64,000 bases of DNA, from the NCBI RefSeq assembly GCF_900187265.1, contig NZ_LT906450.1, positions 2,595,444 through 2,659,443 of the forward strand. The letters run 5' to 3'. A program made the translations under genes and the position numbers. Shown piece by piece: positions 36,989-45,367 of the stretch (its first letter is position 1; each line of letters starts with the position of its first letter). The stretch is from Rhodococcus rhodochrous. Its GTDB lineage: Bacteria > Actinomycetota > Actinomycetes > Mycobacteriales > Mycobacteriaceae. The notes beneath the pieces were generated by a model. It made no database searches. It was not told where the DNA came from and worked only from the letters and a program-made list of their open reading frames with translations.

Positions 36989-37534
36989 TCAGGGCTCGAG
37001 ACCGACGGCATCGAGGCGGGCCGGGTCGAGGAGTTCGACGAGTTGCGCTCGTCCCCGGTTGATGCGGGTCTTGACCGTCGCGACAGGCACGTTCTGGTGC
37101 TCGGCGATCTCGGCGTAGCTCATCTGGGCGTATTCGCGGAGCACCACCGCGACCCGGAACTGTTCCGGGAGCTGAGCGAGGGCGTGACGCACCGCGTCGG
37201 TGTCGACGACGCGCTCGGCCGGTCCCGGCACCGTGGAGGTCCGGCCGAGGTCGATCTCGTCGTCGGGGATCTCGCGGCGCTTGCGCACGATCGCCAGCGC
37301 GGCGTTGCTCGCGATGCGGTAGAGCCAGGAGCCGAAGCGGGCGGTGCCCCGGAATTTGTCGAGGTTCTGCCAGGCGGCGATCAACGCGTCCTGCAGGGCG
37401 TCCTCGGCGTCGTGGCGGTTGCCGGTGATCTGCACGCATACCGCCCACACCTGGGTGCGGGACGGTTCCACCAGTGCGGCGAAAGCGGCCCGGTCGCCGG
37501 ACCGGCACCGCTCGATCAACTCGGTCTCGTTCAT
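36989..37534 (-). CDS. ECF-type RNA polymerase sigma factor
   Basis: A 181-residue ECF sigma factor. Region 2 covers about residues 20-85 (DAEDALQDALIAAWQNLDKF, WLYRIASNAAL). Region 4 covers about 115-170 (LPEQFRVAVVLREYAQMSYA, AEIAEHQNVPVATVKTRINR). No recognisable anti-sigma gene is adjacent. The next gene downstream encodes a very acidic protein, and upstream lie a lipoprotein and an Hsp70-like protein, suggesting an envelope-stress context. Target promoters could not be assigned by eye. Confidence 0.92.
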   Translation of the reverse strand: MNETELIERCRSGDRAAFAALVEPSRTQVWAVCVQITGNRHDAEDALQDALIAAWQNLDKFRGTARFGSWLYRIASNAALAIVRKRREIPDDEIDLGRTSTVPGPAERVVDTDAVRHALAQLPEQFRVAVVLREYAQMSYAEIAEHQNVPVATVKTRINRGRAQLVELLDPARLDAVGLEP

Positions 37535-37581
37535 GGCACCCCCATCTGTACGCGGAGTAACCTACCCGGCCGCGTCGCACA

Positions 37582-37631
37582 GCGGTCCGGTGACCGTCAT
37601 CGATGTCGTGCACCGACGGTCACCGGACCGC
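37582..37631 (-). terminator. Strong stem-loop after the DUF7373 lipoprotein gene
   Basis: Perfect 17-base arms (37582-37598 and 37615-37631, beginning gcggtccggtgacc) around a 16-base loop. It lies 8 bp beyond the lipoprotein stop and before the sigma gene, so the sigma gene is probably separately transcribed. Confidence 0.8.
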
Positions 37632-37639
37632 GAGGGAGG

Positions 37640-38932
37640 TCAGTTCTCGCCCAGACCCATCTCCTCGGCGCGGACGAACTTCACGTACTGCGTCGCGACG
37701 CGCTGCGGCACGGTGCGCAGAGTGTCGGAATCGGGGTTCTCGTTGCCGATCGAACGGAATCCGGACAGCTCGGCCATGTAGCGGCCGTAGGTCATCAGGC
37801 ACGCGGCAGCTCGACCTTCGGCGACATCCCCCGACCAGCAGGTGGTGTTCGGAAGACCCTGCGTCAGCGACGGATCCTCGACGAGATCCGGATAGGTCGC
37901 TGCAGTGTGGGCCGCGAACGCGTCCTTCAGGACCTCGGCCTCGTCCGGGCCGGCGGTGCGATAGACGTTGCTGTTGACCTTCGCGACACGGTCGGTGCCG
38001 GTCTGCTCGAACACCACCTCGGTGTCGGCCGGCGCGGAGTCGTAGTGCAACCAGCCGTCGGGTCCGTAGACCGCCATGTCGGAGTTACGCGAGTACTCGC
38101 TGTCGACGAACCCCACGGCTCGGGCCATGACCTTGTCCAGATCGACCGGCAACGAGGCGATCTCGTCGGTCGGGGTGGCCGGGAACCGGTCGAGCAGTTC
38201 GATCTGCTGCTGCACACCGCGGGTCGCGGAATCGGTGAGCCAGTCGGTTCCACCGCTGTCGTCGCCGCTGTAGGTGTAGACGACGAACATGCCGCGTGTG
38301 GTGAGCGTGCTCAGGGAGACGGTGTCCAGTTCCGGCCAGGAATACGTGGTGGCCAGTGTGTCGGGCAGGTCCGGCAACGTCGTCGGGGTCTCCGGACCGG
38401 TGGCGAACGGGCCGTCCGCGGGCGCGAGCTTGTACTCGTACAGGGCCTGTGCCGCGCCGCCGGCATCCTCGGGGGTGGGGAATCGCCAGACACTGACACC
38501 GAACTCGCGACTGTCGTCGTCGGTGCTCCGGAAGCTGGTGAAGGCGTTGATGATCGAGAATTCCTTCAGGATCTCGTTCTCGCTGCCGGAGAAGATGTTG
38601 CCCGTGCCGCCGAGGAAGACCCCGTTGGTGGACCCGCCGACGGTGAGCGTCGGGTCGACGGTGTGCGGGTGGACGACGAACTCGGCGAGTCGCTGGCCTT
38701 CCACTGCAGGACCGAAGTCCTCGGCCGCCATGCCCAGCGCGACGAAATCGCGCGGCTGGGTGTTGTAGTCGCCGGTATCGAGCGAGTCGAGATCCACGCC
38801 GGCAGAAGCCCGTTCGGTCGTGGTGGTCTCGTCGACGACGGTGGCGTCGCTGTCGGACGCGCAACCGGCCACAGTGACGACGGCGGCAGCGGCCATGGCC
38901 AGGGCGAGGCGCCCGGTTCGAGAGTTGTGCAT
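37640..38932 (-). CDS. Lipoprotein, DUF7373-like
   Basis: A 430-residue exported lipoprotein. The signal peptide ends in the lipobox V-A-G-C with the Cys at about residue 24. A Thr/Glu-rich linker and a large extracytoplasmic domain with two late Cys (TTCWSG, AACLMT) follow. The architecture matches the DUF7373 lipoproteins of Rhodococcus and Nocardia, of unknown function. It sits 43 bp downstream of the Hsp70-like gene on the same strand and is likely co-transcribed with it. Confidence 0.85.
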   Translation of the reverse strand: MHNSRTGRLALAMAAAAVVTVAGCASDSDATVVDETTTTERASAGVDLDSLDTGDYNTQPRDFVALGMAAEDFGPAVEGQRLAEFVVHPHTVDPTLTVGGSTNGVFLGGTGNIFSGSENEILKEFSIINAFTSFRSTDDDSREFGVSVWRFPTPEDAGGAAQALYEYKLAPADGPFATGPETPTTLPDLPDTLATTYSWPELDTVSLSTLTTRGMFVVYTYSGDDSGGTDWLTDSATRGVQQQIELLDRFPATPTDEIASLPVDLDKVMARAVGFVDSEYSRNSDMAVYGPDGWLHYDSAPADTEVVFEQTGTDRVAKVNSNVYRTAGPDEAEVLKDAFAAHTAATYPDLVEDPSLTQGLPNTTCWSGDVAEGRAAACLMTYGRYMAELSGFRSIGNENPDSDTLRTVPQRVATQYVKFVRAEEMGLGEN

Positions 38933-38975
38933 GGGAAGAGAACTCCTGAGGAGGAAGGTACGGGAGAAGGGCAGG

Positions 38976-40802
38976 TCAGGCGTTCCAACCGAGTTCGGTG
39001 AGCAGTGCTTCGCCGCGCTCGGTCGTCGTGGAGAACTCGGCGACGAGTCCGGTGGACTTGTCGATGACGGTGAAGTACGAGTTCCCGCCCGGTTGGTGGT
39101 CGTAGTCGGCGATCCGCGTACCGTCCGACGAGACGACCCGGGTGTTGTCGTTCTTGGCGTCGCGGAGCCGGATGAAGTTCGAGCGTGCGTACTGATCGTC
39201 CCGGTATGCCGACACCGATTCGTAGTCGGTGGGCTTCATACCCAGCGCCTTGCCGAGATTGGAGTTGGGGCTGATCTGGCACCGCACCCGCAGGGCGCCC
39301 TCCAAGGAGAAGCCGGACTTCTCGCACGAACTCGACCCGGTGAGCAACTTGGTCGGCAACAGTTCCACCACCTCGTCGGTGCTCTCGCTGCGATAGACCG
39401 AATCCGACGTCGCCGCAGGTGGTGCGCCGGTGTCCGACCTGTCGTCGGCCACAGCGGGGGCGACCGCGGCGCCGGCCGATGTTCCGTCGTCGGCTCCGCC
39501 ACGGGTCAGACCGAAGACCGCCCCGGCGGCGACGAGTACCGCCAGCACGGCACCCCCGGCGATGAGCAGGAGCCGAGACGGTCGTGACCGCTCCACGTCG
39601 CGCGCCGGTGCCGGGTTCGGTTGTGCCGCCGGGGTACCCGGGCGCGGAACACCGGCTCGCGGTGCTGCGGGGCGGGGAGTGTCCGGTCGCAGCACCTCGG
39701 TGTCGAGGTCGGCGGCGGGTTCGGTGGTGCGTCCGCCGGCGACGAACCCGGCCGCGCCCTTGGCCACGACGGTCTTCGGGTCGTCGAGGGTGGCGATGGA
39801 CCCGAGTTCGGACAGCCGCCGATGCACGTACGGGATCCGCGAGGAACCGCCGGTCAGATACAGCGCCTGCAGACTCGACCGGTCCACCCCGGCATCGCGC
39901 AGCACCTGGGCGGCGAGCTGCACGCCGCGGGTGATCTGCGGTTCGATGAGCTGCTCGAACTCGTCGCGGGTGATGGTGAAGGTCAGATCCGCGCCGTTGC
40001 CGGTGACCCGGATCGTCGCGGAGGGATGCTCGGAGAGCAGTTCCTTGGCGCGGCGGATCTGATCGTCGAGGGTGCGGCGGGCATCGAGCCCGTCCGGGGT
40101 GCGCAACCACGCCGCGAGATCCGGGTCGTCGTCGCGCAGGCGTTCGTCGACCCAGCGGGCGACGGTGGCGTCGAGGTTCTTGCCGCCGAGGGTGTTGTCG
40201 CCGCCGGCCCGGATGACCTCGAAGGTCCACTCGCTCGTCGCGGTGAGTACGGCGATGTCGAGGGTACCGCCACCGAAGTCGAACACTGCGATCGTCGAGC
40301 CCTTGACGATCTTCGCGTCGTGCTGACGCGAGTAGTAGAACGCCGCGGCTCGGGGTTCGGAGATCAGCGAGACGCTGCCGCCGAGTCCGGCCAGGGATGC
40401 GGCGTGCCGCAGCACATCGAGTTCGCGCTGGGACCAGGCCTCGGGGTGGGTGAGCACGACCTCCGCCGGCGGATGGTTGTTGTGCCGGGGTAGCGCCTGG
40501 TTGTAGACGGTGCGCAGGACCGAAGCGATGGTGTGGGCGACGGGGACGTCCTGGCCGCGGACCATCACCGATCCGACCGCGACGTGGGTCTTGGGGTAGG
40601 CGACGAACCCGGCCGGGTCCACGGTGGCCTGGTTGATGGCCACGTCGCCGGTGGTGATCGCCCCGGTGTGGTCGACGTACACCGAGGACGGCATGAGGTT
40701 GGAGGTGTGGGTCAGCGGCAGTGATTCGACCCGGTCCGGGCCGATCCGGTGCGCCGCCGACGTGTTGGACGTGCCGAAATCGACCGCCAGAACCCAGCTC
40801 AT
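38976..40802 (-). CDS. Membrane-anchored Hsp70-like protein with extracytoplasmic C-terminal domain
   Basis: A 608-residue protein. Residues 1-370 form an Hsp70/actin ATPase domain (VLAVDFGTSNTSAA, VFDFGGGTLDIAV, LTGGSSRIPYV). In place of the substrate-binding domain there is a Pro/Ala-rich linker, one membrane helix (LLLIAGGAVLAVLVAAGAVF, about 422-441) and a roughly 165-residue external domain with two Cys (SSSCEKSG, RVRCQIS). It may signal or act across the membrane. I chose ATG 40802; GTG 40832 would add ten non-family residues. A GrpE-like gene lies just upstream. Confidence 0.9.
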   Translation of the reverse strand: MSWVLAVDFGTSNTSAAHRIGPDRVESLPLTHTSNLMPSSVYVDHTGAITTGDVAINQATVDPAGFVAYPKTHVAVGSVMVRGQDVPVAHTIASVLRTVYNQALPRHNNHPPAEVVLTHPEAWSQRELDVLRHAASLAGLGGSVSLISEPRAAAFYYSRQHDAKIVKGSTIAVFDFGGGTLDIAVLTATSEWTFEVIRAGGDNTLGGKNLDATVARWVDERLRDDDPDLAAWLRTPDGLDARRTLDDQIRRAKELLSEHPSATIRVTGNGADLTFTITRDEFEQLIEPQITRGVQLAAQVLRDAGVDRSSLQALYLTGGSSRIPYVHRRLSELGSIATLDDPKTVVAKGAAGFVAGGRTTEPAADLDTEVLRPDTPRPAAPRAGVPRPGTPAAQPNPAPARDVERSRPSRLLLIAGGAVLAVLVAAGAVFGLTRGGADDGTSAGAAVAPAVADDRSDTGAPPAATSDSVYRSESTDEVVELLPTKLLTGSSSCEKSGFSLEGALRVRCQISPNSNLGKALGMKPTDYESVSAYRDDQYARSNFIRLRDAKNDNTRVVSSDGTRIADYDHQPGGNSYFTVIDKSTGLVAEFSTTTERGEALLTELGWNA

Positions 40803-40905
40803 CTCGATCGTGCCTCTCGAATGCGAACCCACAAAACCTGCATGGACGGTGCGATGACCGTCGCGGACTCTATAGCGGCGAACGGCCGTCGCCCGTCGGC
40901 GGGTG

Positions 40906-41223
40906 TCACGACGCCCCCGGAGCGGGGCACTGCGCCGGCGGAACCTCCACCCGCACCTCGACGTAGCGCAGGATCTGCCCTTCGTGACACCAGCCGGGCC
41001 GGATCATCGCGGCGACCCGGTTCGCCTCCGCCGGTGCTACTGCCGGCGTCACCGCCACCGCACGGTGACGGCTCGGATCGAACCGCGTACCGGGCTCGAC
41101 GGTCAGACGTTCGACCCCCAGATCGGCGAGTCGTGCGGTCGCGGCGGCGCGCTCCGGCCCCTCCGCTGCGACATCCGCTGCCGCGATCATTTCGTCGATC
41201 CGTTCACGGATCTGCGGTGACAT
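40906..41223 (-). CDS. Minimal GrpE-like nucleotide exchange factor
   Basis: A 105-residue protein. Its C-terminal 60 residues follow the GrpE beta-domain pattern (EPGTRFDPSRHRAVAV, later a Gly in MIRPGWCHEGQILRYVEVRV), and the first 35 residues are one short helix in place of the long GrpE coiled coil. It is encoded 103 bp before the Hsp70-like gene on the same strand, which supports a dedicated exchange factor for that protein. The GrpE assignment rests on this pattern and its context. ATG 41223 chosen; GTG 41226 is adjacent and equivalent. Confidence 0.72.
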   Translation of the reverse strand: MSPQIRERIDEMIAAADVAAEGPERAAATARLADLGVERLTVEPGTRFDPSRHRAVAVTPAVAPAEANRVAAMIRPGWCHEGQILRYVEVRVEVPPAQCPAPGAS

Positions 41224-41264
41224 CACCTGCTTGCCCTTCGTCTCGGATCGGTCGGAGGTGGGGC

Positions 41265-42020
41265 TCAGACCAGATCGGAACCGGTGTCGGTCGACTCGGA
41301 CCCGGTGTCGAAGGCCGAGACGTCGACGTAGTCGTCGGCGATGCCGTCACCGTCGAAGTCGACCGCACCGGTGTGCAGGTCCACCACCACGTCGACCTCG
41401 CCGTCGCCGTCCTCGTCGAAGACGGCCAGATCGAGCCGGCCGTCGCCGTCGAGATCACCGGCGGCGGCGTCGATGTAACCGTCACCGTCGCGATCGAACT
41501 CGATCAGGTCGGCATTGCCGTCGCCGTCGGAGTCGCTGATCTGCGCATCGGTCCTGCCGTCGCCGTCGTAGTCCACCAGCGACAGGTCGACCCGGCCGTC
41601 TCCGTCCGTATCGACGTCGGCGACGCGGGTGCCGTCACCGAGGGTGTACTCGTCGAGCACGACCGGCTCGGTGGAGGCGGAGCCGGAGGTCACGCGCGAG
41701 GTGGACTCGGTGTTCTCCGCAGCGGCGCGATCGGAGGCCGAGGAGGCCGACCCGGCGGAGCTCGACGCACCCGAGTTGCTCGCCGAGCCGTAGGACGAGT
41801 CCGAGCTCGAGGAGCCGGAGCTGTCGTACCGCTCGTAACGCTCGTAGGACTCATAGCTCGTCGATCCCGACTGGTCGGCCGAGGACGAGCCGTAGGAGGA
41901 GTTGCCGTCGTAGGAGGACTGCGAGCCGTACGACGAGTCGGCGCGGTCGCTGGCGGTGGACTGCGACGCGGCACGGTCGGCGTTCGAGGAGCTGCTGCCG
42001 GGGAAGGAGTTGGTAGCCAT
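41265..42020 (-). CDS. Ser/Tyr-rich low-complexity protein with DxDGDG calcium-type repeats
   Basis: A 251-residue protein in two parts. Residues 1-120 are Ser/Gly/Tyr-rich with imperfect SSYGS repeats and a YESYERYERYDS segment. Residues about 130-235 contain seven DxDGDG-type loops spaced mostly 10-17 residues apart (DTDGDG, DYDGDG, DSDGDG, DRDGDG, DLDGDG, DEDGDG, DFDGDG), like thrombospondin type-3 or dockerin calcium loops. No signal peptide is visible. ATG 42020 follows a gaaagagg ribosome site. It is first in the minus-strand series leading to mini-GrpE and Hsp70-like. Calcium binding is inferred. Confidence 0.82.
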   Translation of the reverse strand: MATNSFPGSSSSNADRAASQSTASDRADSSYGSQSSYDGNSSYGSSSADQSGSTSYESYERYERYDSSGSSSSDSSYGSASNSGASSSAGSASSASDRAAAENTESTSRVTSGSASTEPVVLDEYTLGDGTRVADVDTDGDGRVDLSLVDYDGDGRTDAQISDSDGDGNADLIEFDRDGDGYIDAAAGDLDGDGRLDLAVFDEDGDGEVDVVVDLHTGAVDFDGDGIADDYVDVSAFDTGSESTDTGSDLV

Positions 42021-42189
42021 GGTCGGTGCCTCTTTCGGTGTCTCGGTGACTGACACAGGTAAGAGGGACCGGGAGGTGGAAAGGTTCCCGTCGAATCGAA
42101 AAAATTTCCGAGTTTTCTGATCGGCGGTGGAAACCCGAGGTCACGGGGCTGCGACAGAGCGGAAGTCGGGCCGGTCGTGGAACGCGGAA

Positions 42190-42217
42190 CGGTGCGGCCG
42201 CATCAGCGACCGCACCG
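42190..42217 (-). terminator. Stem-loop at the end of the urease/nickel operon
   Basis: Arms cggtgcgg and ccgcaccg around a 12-base loop, 23 bp beyond the nikMN stop. A modest terminator candidate. Confidence 0.5.
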
Positions 42218-42240
42218 CTCGAAGGGTTCCGAGAGGACCG

Positions 42241-43176
42241 TTACACGCCCTGACGGACCGGCGTGCGGCGGCCCATCGCGGCGAGGGCGGCGCCGAGCAC
42301 CGCGGTGGCGGCGAGGCCGGCCAGTGCCGCGAGGAATTCGGTTCCGCTGAGCGTGCCGTAGTCGGCCAGGCCGGGAAGACCGGCGAAGGCAGCGTCACCG
42401 ACCGGCAGCGAATAGGCGCCGACGATGTGCTCGAGACCGTCGGGGTTGCCGGACGCGACGAGCGCCAGCGCGCAGGCGCTGACCACGCCCAGACCGCCGA
42501 TCGCCGCGAAACCACGTCGGACGGCAACGGGGGTGACGGAGGGCCGTGTGTCCCACGCGGCGACGCCGGGCGCGAACGCCGTCACGGCGCTCAGCACGGC
42601 GGCGGTGATGAGGGCTTCACCGAGACCGATGGCCAGGTGGACCGCGGTCAGTTCGCCGATGAACGCTGCTGCGGCACCGGTTCCGACGGTAGCCGTGTAC
42701 GCGACGCCGAGCACCGCGGCACTCACCGGCACGGACAGACCGGCGCTGATGGCGGCGGTGGTCCGCGTCAGCTTCCCGAGGCCGAGTCGCTCGGCGCCGA
42801 TGCGGACGGCGGCGGTGACGAGCACAGGCAGCACCGCCATCAGCAGCACGTTCACCCCGAGGGCGTTGATGCCGCCGTCTCCGAACAGCAATGCCTGCAC
42901 GCCGACCACGGCGGTCATCGCGAGAAGGGCGAGCCGGGGCCCGAGGAGCGCGGTCGCGAGCGCGCCGCCGATGAGATGGCCGCTGACGCCACCGGCGATG
43001 GGGTAGTTGACCATCTGGGCGCCGAAGATCATCGCTGCGGTCGTGCCCGCGAGAAGGGTGTCCCGGGTCGTGATGCGCGGGCGCCCGGCGGTGGCGGCCA
43101 GGACGACCGCACCGGTGGCGATCGCCGCGGCCGGCGCGGTGGCGCCCATGGGGAGGAAATGGTCAGGGACGTGCAT
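42241..43176 (-). CDS. nikMN: Fused NikM/NikN-type nickel (CbiM-like) ECF transporter component
   Basis: A 311-residue membrane protein. The N-terminus MHVPDHFLP and the PIAGGVSGHLIGGALA block are CbiM/NikM hallmarks (N-terminal Met-His-x-x-Asp metal site). The C-terminal part carries the PDGLEH motif of CbiN/NikN, so it looks like a natural NikM-NikN fusion. Its gene overlaps ureD by 14 bp at the end of a urease operon, pointing to Ni2+ rather than Co2+. No ECF ATPase or T-component lies nearby. ATG 43176 has aagggag upstream. Confidence 0.88.
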   Translation of the reverse strand: MHVPDHFLPMGATAPAAAIATGAVVLAATAGRPRITTRDTLLAGTTAAMIFGAQMVNYPIAGGVSGHLIGGALATALLGPRLALLAMTAVVGVQALLFGDGGINALGVNVLLMAVLPVLVTAAVRIGAERLGLGKLTRTTAAISAGLSVPVSAAVLGVAYTATVGTGAAAAFIGELTAVHLAIGLGEALITAAVLSAVTAFAPGVAAWDTRPSVTPVAVRRGFAAIGGLGVVSACALALVASGNPDGLEHIVGAYSLPVGDAAFAGLPGLADYGTLSGTEFLAALAGLAATAVLGAALAAMGRRTPVRQGV

Positions 43177-43894
43177 GGGTGAGACTCCCTTCGAGGATGG
43201 ACGGGTGAACGTGTGTGGAGCGCCAGGAGCGCCAGGTCGACTCGAGCGGCGAGGAGTGGGCGTCGGCGCCGAGGAACCGCAGCAGGCTGCCGGGTCCTTC
43301 GAGTTGGACGACACCGTCGCCCTCGGCGCGTCGTCCGTAGGTTGCGATGACGTCGTGCACCCGCGCGGAACCGAGGATCCCGGGTTCGGGGAACGCACCG
43401 TGCGCGTACAACTCCTCGACGAAGAGGGGACGACGATCGAGGACCACCGAGGTACGGCTGCGGAGCGCACCTCCGGTTTCTCCGTGGCGCCCGAGGACGA
43501 GCGTCTCCCGCATGCTCGTGGCCGCGCCGGAGGCGAGTTCGATCCGAGTGGCGCGGTGCACGCGGGCGCCGGTGGCGATCACGAACGGGTAGGTGTCCCA
43601 TACGAGGGTGCCGCCCTCGGCGACGGTGATCCGCACGTCCCACCGGGACAGCCGGTTGTCGGCGTCGTAGGCGACGGTGCCACCGATGTCCTGCAGTTCG
43701 AGCGTGCATCCGGCGTCGACGTGGACGTCGACGGTCACCGAGTCACCACCGAGCAACAACGCGCCGGCGGCGACGAGGGCGACCCGCGCGTGGTCCGGAC
43801 CGACCTCGACCGTGCGGGGGACGAGCATGCCCGCCCGCAGGGTCAGGCGTGCGCGGCCCGGTGCGCGGTCGATACGGATCGTGGTGCGGGACAT
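43163..43894 (-). CDS. ureD: Urease accessory protein UreD (UreH)
   Basis: A 243-residue UreD-family protein, seen in GGDSVTVDVHVDAGCTLELQ, the WDTYPFVIATGARVHRATRI region and ETLVLGRHGETGG. With UreF and UreG it forms the complex that inserts nickel into apo-urease. It is the sixth gene of the operon, 2 bp after ureG, and overlaps nikMN by 14 bp. Length is slightly shorter than many UreD proteins. Confidence 0.9.
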   Translation of the reverse strand: MSRTTIRIDRAPGRARLTLRAGMLVPRTVEVGPDHARVALVAAGALLLGGDSVTVDVHVDAGCTLELQDIGGTVAYDADNRLSRWDVRITVAEGGTLVWDTYPFVIATGARVHRATRIELASGAATSMRETLVLGRHGETGGALRSRTSVVLDRRPLFVEELYAHGAFPEPGILGSARVHDVIATYGRRAEGDGVVQLEGPGSLLRFLGADAHSSPLESTWRSWRSTHVHPSILEGSLTHARP

Positions 43895-43896
43895 GA

Positions 43897-44679
43897 TCAG
43901 TCGTGCGAGTGTGCGACGGCGTGATCGTGGCTGTGCCCGTGCCCGTGCCCGTGCCCGTGCCCGTGCCCGTGCCCATGGCCGTGATCGTGGTCGTCGTCCT
44001 CGTCGGCGTGGAAGTGCGGAGCCATCGGACCGGGATCGACAGGGGTGTGCGACCCGGCGCGGTGGGCTGCCAGCATCTCGCGCACCCAGTCACCGAGCGC
44101 CTGCACCGATGCGGCGTCGGTCCGGGACAGCGCCAGCACCGGTCCGCCCTCGCGGGCCTTCTCGGCGTCGGCGACCATCTGGGGCACGTCGACACCCACA
44201 TACGGGGAGAGATCGGTCTTGTTCACCACGAGCAGGTCGGCGCGGCTGATGCCGGGACCACCCTTGCGGGCGACGTCGCCACCACCGGCGACGTCGAGCA
44301 CGAAGATCTGCGCGTCGACGAGCGCGGGGGAGAAGGTCGCGGTGAGGTTGTCGCCGCCGCTCTCCACCAGCACCACGTCGAGCGGCGCGAAGTCGCGTTC
44401 GAGATCCTCGACGGCCAGCAGGTTCATGGTCACGTCGTCGCGGATTGCGGTGTGCGGGCACGCACCGGTCTCCACCGCGCGGATGCGCTCGGGATCGAGC
44501 ACGCCGGCCGAGCGGAGGAAGCGGGCGTCCTCGTCGGTGTAGATGTCGTTGGTGATCACGCCGAGCTGCAGCTCGGACGCGAGGGTGCGGCAGATGGTCG
44601 CGATGAGCGAGCTCTTGCCCGTGCCGACGGGACCGGCGACGCCGAGACGGAGCGAACGGGTGGTGGTGTGTTCAGGCAC
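43897..44679 (-). CDS. ureG: Urease accessory GTPase UreG with C-terminal His/Gly-rich tail
   Basis: A 260-residue SIMIBI GTPase. G1 [10 protein letters not shown] is at residues 16-25; the CPHTAIRDD nickel site, ESGGDNL and NKTDL follow, all as in UreG. It ends with about 40 residues rich in His, Gly and Asp (a run of His-Gly pairs, then HSHD). Where UreG has a His-rich segment it is more often N-terminal. ureE is missing from the operon, so the tail may do its nickel-carrying job (inference). GTG start 44679 overlaps ureF by 8 bp. Confidence 0.94.
   Translation of the reverse strand: MPEHTTTRSLRLGVAGPVGTGKSSLIATICRTLASELQLGVITNDIYTDEDARFLRSAGVLDPERIRAVETGACPHTAIRDDVTMNLLAVEDLERDFAPLDVVLVESGGDNLTATFSPALVDAQIFVLDVAGGGDVARKGGPGISRADLLVVNKTDLSPYVGVDVPQMVADAEKAREGGPVLALSRTDAASVQALGDWVREMLAAHRAGSHTPVDPGPMAPHFHADEDDDHDHGHGHGHGHGHGHGHGHSHDHAVAHSHD
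43933..43974. repeat. Seven tandem copies of the hexamer GTGCCC inside ureG
   Basis: Seven perfect tandem hexamers on the plus strand, each encoding Gly-His on the ureG strand. The unit is a multiple of three, so copy-number changes would lengthen or shorten the His/Gly tail without a frameshift. Confidence 0.9.
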
Positions 44680-45367
44680 GGAACAGCCTTTCTGGAGCGG
44701 ATGCGTGGGCTTCGGCCCACAGTTCGGTCTGGGGGCCACCGGTGGCCGGGATGTCCGCCGGATCGGTGAGGGCGGACAGCTCGGCGATGAGAGGTTCGAG
44801 ATGAGCGCAGGCCTCGAGTGCCCATCGCGAACCGATGGCCGGGTCGGTGGGGTGCAGTTTGAGGAAGGCCGCGACGATCGCCTGCGCCTCCTCGTACAGC
44901 ACCAGTCGCGCGGTGTCGATCGCCGGGATGCGCGCGAGCGCCGCGATGGCCCCGACGACCAGTCCCCGCGACGGTCGCGGGGTCCGGGCGTCGAGGTCGT
45001 CGAGAACGGTGGAGGGCCACAGGTTCCGGGCCAGTCGCAGGTAACCGCGGGCCAGCAACCGGGACGCGTCGCGTTGGGCCGGGCCCGGAGTGCGCGCCGC
45101 CCAGTGGTCCTCGATCTCGTCGATCCGGAGCGCTGGGGCGGTTCCGGCATCGGAGTCCACGGCGTGCCGGGTGACCACGGCGACGCCGGCCTCGACTGCC
45201 GCCGAGGTGCGCAACCGTGCGACGAGGAAGCGGCGCACCTCGGTCGGCGACATCCCACCCTGGAGCGCGGGTTCGAGCCCACCCGAGTTGACGTTCCCGC
45301 CGACCGGCGCGCGCCCGTCCGCGAGAAGGAGCAGCACCGTGGTGGGGGATAGAGTGTCGGGCAACAT
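44672..45367 (-). CDS. ureF: Urease accessory protein UreF
   Basis: A 231-residue helical protein of the UreF family. [27 protein letters not shown] replaces the usual S-F-P-x-G-x-Y/F-x-H-S-x-G-L-E pattern in a diverged form often seen in actinobacteria. UreF checks GTP-dependent nickel insertion by UreG. ATG 45367 overlaps the ureC stop by 3 bp, and the 3' end overlaps ureG by 8 bp. Confidence 0.88.
   Translation of the reverse strand: MLPDTLSPTTVLLLLADGRAPVGGNVNSGGLEPALQGGMSPTEVRRFLVARLRTSAAVEAGVAVVTRHAVDSDAGTAPALRIDEIEDHWAARTPGPAQRDASRLLARGYLRLARNLWPSTVLDDLDARTPRPSRGLVVGAIAALARIPAIDTARLVLYEEAQAIVAAFLKLHPTDPAIGSRWALEACAHLEPLIAELSALTDPADIPATGGPQTELWAEAHASAPERLFRA

Noticed and set aside
41231..42053. 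Arg-rich frames antisense to the calcium-repeat protein
   Set aside because: They are mirror images of the Asp/Gly and Ser codon runs on the minus strand.
42057..42240. Cobalamin or nickel riboswitch near the CbiM-like gene
   Set aside because: The region is downstream of nikMN, and no B12-box-like sequence or conserved junction was visible; only a modest hairpin.
43921..43990. Possible CRISPR or mobile-element repeat
   Set aside because: The repeat is a 6-bp coding microsatellite inside ureG without spacers.
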